This document shows, piece by piece, positions 1 through 5,313 of a DNA stretch of 10,318 bases. The position numbers and the translations under genes were made by a program. The notes beneath the pieces were generated by a model. The model had not been told where the DNA came from. It did no database searches and worked only from the letters and a program-made list of their open reading frames with translations. Position 1 is the first letter of the stretch; every line of letters starts with the position of its first letter. The stretch comes from Armatimonadota bacterium (lineage in GTDB: Bacteria; Armatimonadota; Fimbriimonadia; Fimbriimonadales; Fimbriimonadaceae): positions 1 through 10,318 of the forward strand of contig JAFAFM010000249.1 in NCBI GenBank assembly GCA_023423495.1. Direction: 5' to 3'.

Positions 1-2
1 TC

Positions 3-1061
3 GTAGCTTTGGCCACATCAGTGGCCGCCGCAAATGACGGTTATGCCATCGATACCGGGTCGGCAGTAAACTTCTCGCGAAGCCCGCACGTGCAGATGGC
101 GTCGGAGGACATTCGGATTTGGCTCGATGATGATCGTGCGCGCGTCGAAGTTGACTTCGTCTTCAAAAACTATGGACCGCGGCACACGCTGACGATGGGC
201 TTCCCAGATAACGGCTACAACATCGCTGTGCCGACGATGGAAAACCCGAAATCGTGGGTCGACGGCAAGGCGACGCAGCTCAAATATCGCCGAGTAGAAA
301 AAACCGGCGACGAAGAAGATTCAATGGACTACGGCGTTTGGACAAAGCCAGTGACATTTGGCAAAAATCAGACCCGTAGGGTGAGGTTCAGCTATCGGGT
401 AAAGCACACCTGGAATGTTTCCAATGAGGCGCTAGCGTCCTATATCTTGCGGACGGGCGCCACTTGGCGAGGGCCGATAAATGAGGCGAAAGTTACTGTC
501 GACTGGTCCAAGGTTAAGAAGCGCTGGACGCCCATGATCGTGGAGTGGCGGGACGCAGGCCGGACGTTCTCGGGGCCCGAATGGAAATACGGCGACAAGC
601 GCGCGACGCGGGTTTATCGCAACTTCGTGCCCGACTTCGATCTCCACTTCGAGATGAATCCAAGCTTTCGATATGTGCTCCTGAACGGCGACTTTATGGG
701 CGAGATCTATCCGCGCGTGAACTATATCGGCGATCCGAAGGATATCGAGATTGCCGTGTCGGCCGTCCCCAAGTTTTTCCAGAATCTAGAAGACCTTCAG
801 CCGAAGGACTGGGGAAATCCTGTAACCAGGTTCTTCGGCGGCAGTATTACCTTCACGGACTCCAAAACCATGCTGCTGGGCGGTCGACGCAAGGTGACTT
901 TAAAGCGTCCCACGTTCATCGGGAAAGGTAAGAAGTATTGGAGCGAGGATGGCGTCGAGATGGTGTATCTACGCGATATGATTCAGGCCCTGGGGGGAAG
1001 CTACAGCTACAACGCCCGATCAGGTCGCTTGGATTTGCGAATTCCGGCCGGGCGTCGTTAG
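3..1061 (+). CDS. DUF4424-like secreted protein with C-terminal copper-amine-oxidase-type stalk domain (5' partial)
   Basis: The reading frame is open to the left edge. The first codons read VALATSVAAAND, which looks like the end of a signal peptide with an A-x-A cleavage site, so the true start lies upstream and the TTG at 9 is probably not the start. The mature N-terminus (about bases 80-240) has the pattern V-x-M-x-S-E-D-I-R-I-x-L followed by V-x-F-V-F-K-N-x-G and M-G-F-P, typical of DUF4424-type extracellular beta domains. The last 60 residues, with VYLRDMIQALGGSYSYNARS then LDLRI, resemble the small domain seen at the N-terminus of copper amine oxidases and in many cell-wall proteins, where it has no catalytic role. 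Function is unknown; an exported or surface protein is inferred. It converges on the DUF4097 gene with an 8-base gap and no T-tract terminator. Confidence 0.75.
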   Translation, partial: VALATSVAAANDGYAIDTGSAVNFSRSPHVQMASEDIRIWLDDDRARVEVDFVFKNYGPRHTLTMGFPDNGYNIAVPTMENPKSWVDGKATQLKYRRVEKTGDEEDSMDYGVWTKPVTFGKNQTRRVRFSYRVKHTWNVSNEALASYILRTGATWRGPINEAKVTVDWSKVKKRWTPMIVEWRDAGRTFSGPEWKYGDKRATRVYRNFVPDFDLHFEMNPSFRYVLLNGDFMGEIYPRVNYIGDPKDIEIAVSAVPKFFQNLEDLQPKDWGNPVTRFFGGSITFTDSKTMLLGGRRKVTLKRPTFIGKGKKYWSEDGVEMVYLRDMIQALGGSYSYNARSGRLDLRIPAGRR

Positions 1062-1069
1062 GCTGCCGT

Positions 1070-2260
1070 TCAGTTGGCGCTGTTGTGCATTTCGAGCGTC
1101 ACGTTGCCCGTGACCGCACTAATGTCCAAGTTGCCTTTCCCCGAGCCCAACCGGCCGGTGATCCGCTGATCACTCTTGGCCTCGTCCTCAAGTTTCAAGC
1201 TGGTGACGACTTCGCCACGTAAGGTGGAGAGCGATACTCGGCAGTCGCTGCCGTCCGCAATGCTGACCAAAGAATCACCGCTGACCGTCCGAGCGCTCAG
1301 GCTGCCTACTACCGGTTCATCGAGATCAATTTGAATATCTCCGCTGACGGCTTCGACAGATACGGTTTTCCCTGAGCTTTGGCTGATCTTGACGTTGCCG
1401 CTGGCGGTTCGGGCATTGATGTTGCCCTCAACGCGGACCAACTCGACGTTGCCCGACTTATTCTCGATCGCCAAGCTGGGAGACTTGACGTCTTCTACCT
1501 TGAGGCTTCCGCTATAAGCGGTGACTTCAACGGTGCCGTTAAGCTGTCGGAGATGGACATCGCCACTTCGGTTGGTGACACGCACACCGTGCTGAGTGTC
1601 TAGGACGGAGACATTTCCAGACTCTGAGCGAACTTCCACGAAGCGCTTGACCGGAATCTGGACATTGATCTCCACCGACAAGCCACTCATGTCCGGCTGC
1701 TTGATAAGCACCAAATCTTCGCTCTCCTCGATGACGAGCGTGTAGCCGTTCGCCTTGTCGCGAGCGTCTTCCACGCTGCTTCCTTTAATCTTTGCAACAG
1801 CCGACACATGTCCCTCTTCGAATCCACCCACAACGCGTACGTTGCCGCCCGGATTTTCGATCCGGAGCGTCTTCCCCGCAGTGAGGGCGAGAGGAAGTTC
1901 GACCTTTCGCGTTTCTTGTGCGCCGAAGATGCTGAAATCAAATTTGCCTTTGGAGATCTTTTCGCCGGCGTCCTTTAATGCTTCGAAGCCCTTTGTTGCC
2001 GAGGTCCGAGCTTGGTCAGCGATCTCCTTCCAATTGACGGATTCAGTAGCATCTTTGCCAATCCGCTCGACCGTTTCAAACACCTGCTTGAAGAAGTCCC
2101 GCTTGCCCTCTTCCTTTTCGTCCGAGACAGACTCGGCCGCCGGCTCTTCTGTACTCGGCTGGCCAGGCGAGGAAAACGCCTCGATCAGTTCTGCCGCATC
2201 TTCGGCGCTGATTTTTCCCTCTTCGACCATCTTGATAATTCGCTTTACCTCTTCCTTCAC
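1070..2260 (-). CDS. DUF4097 beta-repeat protein with N-terminal SHOCT-like domain (YvlB/LiaX type)
   Basis: This is a 396-residue protein with a GTG start. Residues 2-29 (KEEVKRIIKMVEEGKISAED and onward) form a SHOCT-like helical hairpin of the kind found in YvlB and LiaX. An acidic linker (about 31-53) and a helical stretch (about 54-105) follow. From about residue 120 to the end come short beta-strand repeats marked by SGN/SGD/SGS turns, including SGNVSV, SGDVHL, SGSLKV, SGNVEL, SGNVKI and SGDIQI, at roughly 20-residue spacing, as expected of DUF4097 beta-helix or adhesin-like folds. There is no signal peptide or membrane segment, so a cytoplasmic or peripheral location is inferred. The start codon overlaps the stop of the upstream DUF2089 gene in GTGA, indicating translational coupling. 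In Firmicutes, relatives belong to envelope-stress operons; a similar role here is only a guess. Confidence 0.85.
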   Translation of the reverse strand: MKEEVKRIIKMVEEGKISAEDAAELIEAFSSPGQPSTEEPAAESVSDEKEEGKRDFFKQVFETVERIGKDATESVNWKEIADQARTSATKGFEALKDAGEKISKGKFDFSIFGAQETRKVELPLALTAGKTLRIENPGGNVRVVGGFEEGHVSAVAKIKGSSVEDARDKANGYTLVIEESEDLVLIKQPDMSGLSVEINVQIPVKRFVEVRSESGNVSVLDTQHGVRVTNRSGDVHLRQLNGTVEVTAYSGSLKVEDVKSPSLAIENKSGNVELVRVEGNINARTASGNVKISQSSGKTVSVEAVSGDIQIDLDEPVVGSLSARTVSGDSLVSIADGSDCRVSLSTLRGEVVTSLKLEDEAKSDQRITGRLGSGKGNLDISAVTGNVTLEMHNSAN

Positions 2261-2661
2261 TTGCTACCACCCTTCAATTTCGTTTTGGCCTCTTCAGCCG
2301 TTATCTCGCCCTTTTCCAACTGCTCAAGAATCTTGGCTTTCTTTTCCGCCGATTTGTCCTTCTTCGGGCCCTCTTCTTTAACCGGACTAAGATCCAAGGC
2401 CACAAGCAGGGCTTCAAGGCGGGATTTCACCGTCGGGTAGCTGATCCCAAGCTCGCGCTCGACACTGTTGATCATCCCCCGACACCGCAAGAACGTCTCC
2501 AAGAAGTGTTCCTGCTCTTCGCTAAGCTTGGACCAGCGCGGAATCTCGAAACGACCGCGAATCGCAATTCCCGAATCGTCGTTTGAAAGCTCACTCACGT
2601 ATAGATCGCCGCCCGAAACCGGATCTTCCGTGAGAAGTTTCTTTAACTTCTTATCGCCCAT
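2257..2661 (-). CDS. DUF2089 family HTH regulator lacking the zinc-ribbon cysteines
   Basis: This is a 134-residue protein with an ATG start. The central part, from RGRFEIPRW through LSEEQEHFLETFLRCRG to the helix-turn-helix VERELGISYPTVKSRLEAL (about residues 34-85), is the diagnostic DUF2089 core. The C-terminal residues 108-130 (KILEQLEKGEITAEEAKTKL) form a SHOCT-like helical pair similar to the N-terminus of the next protein in the operon. Family members normally begin with a CPxC...CxxC zinc ribbon. Here the aligned positions read D13, S16, N27 and S30, and the only cysteine is C60 in the core, so the N-terminal segment is kept without its metal ligands. A DNA-binding regulator of its own operon is inferred. 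No Shine-Dalgarno sequence is visible before the ATG. A 10-bp palindrome lies 8-17 bases upstream. Confidence 0.88.
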   Translation of the reverse strand: MGDKKLKKLLTEDPVSGGDLYVSELSNDDSGIAIRGRFEIPRWSKLSEEQEHFLETFLRCRGMINSVERELGISYPTVKSRLEALLVALDLSPVKEEGPKKDKSAEKKAKILEQLEKGEITAEEAKTKLKGGSK

Positions 2662-2668
2662 TAGGCGA

Positions 2669-2678
2669 ATGATATCAT
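2669..2678. promoter_or_regulatory. Perfect 10-bp palindrome over the likely -10 region of the DUF2089 gene
   Basis: ATGATATCAT is its own reverse complement. Read on the minus strand, TATCAT ends 7 bases before the DUF2089 ATG, which would put the transcript start at or next to the start codon. The overlapping TATGAT (2679-2674) is a second -10 candidate. No convincing -35 is seen at 16-18 bases upstream of either. A palindrome in this place could be an operator for the HTH protein encoded just downstream. Ten-base palindromes occur about ten times by chance in a window of this size, so position is the main argument. Confidence 0.35.
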
Positions 2679-2737
2679 AGAATCTTACTTTCCTGACCGC
2701 ACGGCTTTATTTTTTCAAACTTCAAGATCAAAGGGCC

Positions 2738-2751
2738 CAGGCATTTGCCTG
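2738..2751. promoter_or_regulatory. Inverted repeat overlapping the -35 box of the M32 promoter (candidate operator)
   Basis: CAGGCA-TT-TGCCTG is a perfect 6-bp dyad with a 2-base centre. It covers the whole predicted -35 hexamer TTGCCT (2745-2750). GGGCCC, another 6-bp palindrome, ends on its first base (2733-2738). A dyad of this size at a -35 box is where a dimeric repressor would block RNA polymerase. The divergently encoded DUF2089 protein is the nearest HTH candidate, but nothing in the sequence proves the link, and the dyad differs in sequence from the palindrome at 2669-2678. Confidence 0.35.
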
Positions 2752-2773
2752 AATTGCCGCCCGTTGGTAGAAT
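2745..2773 (+). promoter_or_regulatory. Sigma-70-like promoter of the first M32 carboxypeptidase, predicted leaderless
   Basis: The -35 hexamer TTGCCT (2745-2750) is followed by exactly 17 bases and then the -10 hexamer TAGAAT (2768-2773, five of six consensus bases). Six bases separate the -10 from the ATG at 2780, so the expected transcription start is the A of the start codon. No Shine-Dalgarno sequence lies before this ATG, which agrees with leaderless translation. An AT-rich stretch at 2706-2732 could act as an UP-like element. Confidence 0.6.
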
Positions 2774-2779
2774 CGGCGC

Positions 2780-4270
2780 ATGTCCAGCGCCATCGACGCC
2801 CTCAAACAACGACTCATGGATGTAAATGCCCTCCAGGCGGCGACGGCCGTCATGGATTGGGACCAGCAGACTTATATGCCCAAGGAGGGTTCGGCCGCCC
2901 GCGGAGAGCATGTGGGTCGCTTAAGTCGCATGGCGCATGAGATTTTCACCTCCGACCAGACCGCGAGCCTCATTCAAACCGCCAAGTCCAACCTTAACGG
3001 CGAGATGGATGACCAAGCGCTCCTACGGGTGGTGACACGTGATTTTGACCTCGCGACCAAGCTTCCCGCCGACCTAGTTGCAGAGAAGGTCAAGCTGGGC
3101 TCGGACTCCCAAGATGTTTGGGTAGAAGCAAGGGCGAACAACGACTTCGGCAAGTTTGCACCTTATCTTGAACGCATGATCGACGTCGTGCGTCGCGAAG
3201 CTGAGTTCCTGGGCTACAAAGAGCACATTTACGACGCCTTGCTGGACCAGTACGAAGAGGGCGCGACGGCCGCCGAGGTGCGAACGATGTTCGATGCCAT
3301 TCGTGGTCCGCAGGTTGACTTGGTCAAGCAGATTCAAGATCAGCCTGAAATCGATGACTCCTGGCTCTATGGCGAGTGGGAAGTCGCAAAACAGCAGCGA
3401 TTTACCGAGATGCTCGTGAAGGCGATTGGTTTTGACTTCAATCGCGGCCGTCAGGATACGGCTCCACATCCGTTCTGCACGAACTTCTCGATGAACGACG
3501 TTCGCCTCACCACGAGATTCAAGAGCTATTTAGGTTCGGCGATCTTTGGTTCGCTTCACGAAGCCGGACACGGCATGTATGAGCAGGGATCACCGGAGCA
3601 CTTTGACCGGACGCCTCTATGCGGTGGCGTCTCGCTTGGTGTCCACGAAAGCCAGTCCAGAACTTGGGAGAACATCGTCGGGCGGAGCCGAGCGTTCTGG
3701 GAGCACTTCTATCCGATGCTGCAAGCAGAATTCCCATCTCTCGCCAACCGATCGTTGGATGAGTTCTATCGGGCAATCAACAAGGTTAAGCCGAGCTTGA
3801 TTCGCGTTGAGGCTGATGAGCTCACCTATAACCTTCACATCATGGTTAGGTTCGAGCTTGAGTGCGCCCTCCTAGAAGGAACCCTGGCAGTCAAGGACTT
3901 GCCCGAAGCTTGGAACGAGAAGTATCGCGAGTATCTCGGCATCGTGCCGCCGTCGGATTCAGATGGTTGCCTGCAGGACGTTCATTGGTCCGCTGGACTT
4001 ATCGGATACTTCCCCACTTACAGCATGGGCAACCTGCTCAGCTATCAAATCTGGAATGTGCTGAAGTCCGAAGTCGGCGATGTAGATGCTCTGATGTCCC
4101 GCGGTGACTTCAAGCCAATCCTTCAGTGGCTTCAGCAGAAAGTCTATTCCCAGGGCAAGAGATACGCGCCGAAAGAACTGATTCAGCGGGTCACGGGTAA
4201 ACCGATGCAAGCCGGAGACTACCTGGCAGGCTTAGGCGAAAAGTATCGCGGTGTCTACGGCTTGGCCTAA
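2780..4270 (+). CDS. M32 family metallocarboxypeptidase (carboxypeptidase Taq type), copy 1
   Basis: This 496-residue protein matches the usual length of the family (about 500). M32 enzymes are cytoplasmic zinc carboxypeptidases that remove C-terminal residues from peptides. The zinc site is present: HEAGH at 260-264 and the third ligand E290 in HESQS, 30 residues after the first histidine as in the Pyrococcus enzyme. The other family motifs are also intact: HPF at 230-232, DVRLT shortly after, IRVEADE at 341-347, and QDVHW at 399-403 followed by GYFPTY. There is no signal peptide. The gene has its own promoter (see 2745-2773) and is divergent from the DUF2089 operon. Its TAA stop overlaps the stop of the convergent sugar dehydrogenase gene. 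Confidence 0.95.
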   Translation: MSSAIDALKQRLMDVNALQAATAVMDWDQQTYMPKEGSAARGEHVGRLSRMAHEIFTSDQTASLIQTAKSNLNGEMDDQALLRVVTRDFDLATKLPADLVAEKVKLGSDSQDVWVEARANNDFGKFAPYLERMIDVVRREAEFLGYKEHIYDALLDQYEEGATAAEVRTMFDAIRGPQVDLVKQIQDQPEIDDSWLYGEWEVAKQQRFTEMLVKAIGFDFNRGRQDTAPHPFCTNFSMNDVRLTTRFKSYLGSAIFGSLHEAGHGMYEQGSPEHFDRTPLCGGVSLGVHESQSRTWENIVGRSRAFWEHFYPMLQAEFPSLANRSLDEFYRAINKVKPSLIRVEADELTYNLHIMVRFELECALLEGTLAVKDLPEAWNEKYREYLGIVPPSDSDGCLQDVHWSAGLIGYFPTYSMGNLLSYQIWNVLKSEVGDVDALMSRGDFKPILQWLQQKVYSQGKRYAPKELIQRVTGKPMQAGDYLAGLGEKYRGVYGLA

Positions 4271-4285
4271 GGGACAAGCCGTAGA
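4254..4285. terminator. 11-bp perfect stem-loop spanning the overlapping stop codons of two convergent genes
   Basis: The arms TCTACGGCTTG (4254-4264) and CAAGCCGTAGA (4275-4285) are exact reverse complements with a 10-base loop. Inside the loop CC (4266-4267) can pair with GG (4272-4273) across a G/A mismatch, leaving the tetraloop TAAG. The loop contains CTAA, which holds both stop codons. No T-tract follows on either strand, so this is not a standard intrinsic terminator. A bidirectional transcription end or a 3'-end stabiliser is the likely role. A perfect 11-bp stem with a short loop is expected well under once by chance in this window. Confidence 0.6.
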
Positions 4286-5313
4286 ATCCTCGAGGAAGTT
4301 GCAACGTACGGGTTACCATCAGGACCGATGGTGACGTCGATTACGGCTTCATCGCCGAGGTCAATGATGTCAGTGATTCCGGCCAAACTTCCGCCGGGAA
4401 AGCTGTCGAGAGTCATCCACCGGAGCTTGCTATCGTTGAAACTGCCCATCAGCAATCCGCCACTGTAGCGTCCGGTACCAATCGCCATGCCGGTCGGGGC
4501 AATCACATTGGAAAACCGCTTTAGAGGCGTAAGATAGCTTGGATCCGAATCACCGCATGGCTGACCCGGACGCCAGCCAAAGTTGCCATTTGGGGTCAAC
4601 CGGTTCACTTCATCGTCGCAGTTAGGACCGTTCTCCGATACAAACACAGTGCCGGAATTGTGGATCGCCATCCCGAAGGCATTTCGATGGCCTTTGCTGA
4701 ATATCGGATTGCCATTTATCGGGTTGTCGTTTGGAATGGAACCGTCGGGGTTGTAGCGAAGCACCTTCCCCGCCAGCGAACTGTCGGACTGGGCGTTCGC
4801 CGGATCTCCGACATCTCCGATCGTCACATACAGCTTGCCGTCAGGGCCGAATTCGATGCGTCCCCCATTGTGGATACTCGCCGCAGGCAGACTGGGGACG
4901 ATTGCCGTCGGTGTCTGGCCGGCTCCTGCCCCGTCCACGATCCGAACGATTTCAGCTTCAACGCCGCTTGGTTTCGTGTAAAGCAGATAAAGGAATTGGT
5001 TCGTCGCGTAATCCGGATCGACTGCCAATCCAAGCATGCCTCGTTCTCCGCCAGAATTCACGCTTGTGGTGAAGACCGGAGTCGGCTGAAGGCTCCCGTT
5101 GGCCACTTTCCGCACGTTTCCCGTGGACTTCTCGATGTAGATGAGATCGCCGCCAGGTGAGAATCGGAGCGCGGTCGGAAATGCAGCGTTAGCGACAACT
5201 TCTTGAGCGGTGTGCATCCCAACATTGCCACCACCACTTCCTCCGCTAGAGCCGCCACAGGAAATTGCGAACGCGACTATGGGTAAAAGACTAATGGTTC
5301 GGATTACTTTCAT
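4267..5313 (-). CDS. PQQ-dependent sugar (aldose/sorbosone type) dehydrogenase-like lipoprotein
   Basis: This 348-residue protein belongs to the soluble glucose/sorbosone dehydrogenase beta-propeller family, whose members oxidise aldose sugars in the periplasm or at the cell surface with PQQ and calcium. It starts with a lipoprotein signal: MKVIRTISLLPIVAFAIS then C19, followed by a Gly/Ser-rich linker (20-29). Family motifs seen are ERGMLGLAVDP (90-100), IHNGGRIEFGPDGKLY (147-162) with catalytic H148, GDVGDPANAQ, GKVLRYNPDGSIPNDNP, and GHRNAFGM with R210. The usual E-H-G-P segment reads ENGP (227-230) and is followed by C232; C253 could form a disulfide with it. Length is close to E. coli YliI. 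Substrate is unknown and PQQ use is inferred from the family. The ATG overlaps the start of the divergent second M32 gene, and no clear promoter or ribosome site is visible. Confidence 0.9.
   Translation of the reverse strand: MKVIRTISLLPIVAFAISCGGSSGGSGGGNVGMHTAQEVVANAAFPTALRFSPGGDLIYIEKSTGNVRKVANGSLQPTPVFTTSVNSGGERGMLGLAVDPDYATNQFLYLLYTKPSGVEAEIVRIVDGAGAGQTPTAIVPSLPAASIHNGGRIEFGPDGKLYVTIGDVGDPANAQSDSSLAGKVLRYNPDGSIPNDNPINGNPIFSKGHRNAFGMAIHNSGTVFVSENGPNCDDEVNRLTPNGNFGWRPGQPCGDSDPSYLTPLKRFSNVIAPTGMAIGTGRYSGGLLMGSFNDSKLRWMTLDSFPGGSLAGITDIIDLGDEAVIDVTIGPDGNPYVATSSRILRLVP

Noticed and set aside
1098..1114. Small hairpin GTCACG/CGTGAC downstream of the first gene as its terminator
   Set aside because: It is a 6-bp stem inside the DUF4097 coding end, 37 bases past the stop, with no T-tract; this is within chance expectation.
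1755..2381. 208-codon plus-strand reading frame opposite the DUF4097 and DUF2089 genes
   Set aside because: It is a serine- and proline-rich translation antisense to two well-supported genes, with no recognisable domain or start signal.
5210..5311. N-terminal extension of M32 copy 2 from an ATG at 5210, giving a proline-rich stretch
   Set aside because: It is the antisense of the Gly/Ser-rich linker and lipoprotein signal of the dehydrogenase gene. The family N-terminus and the length match with copy 1 both begin at 5312.
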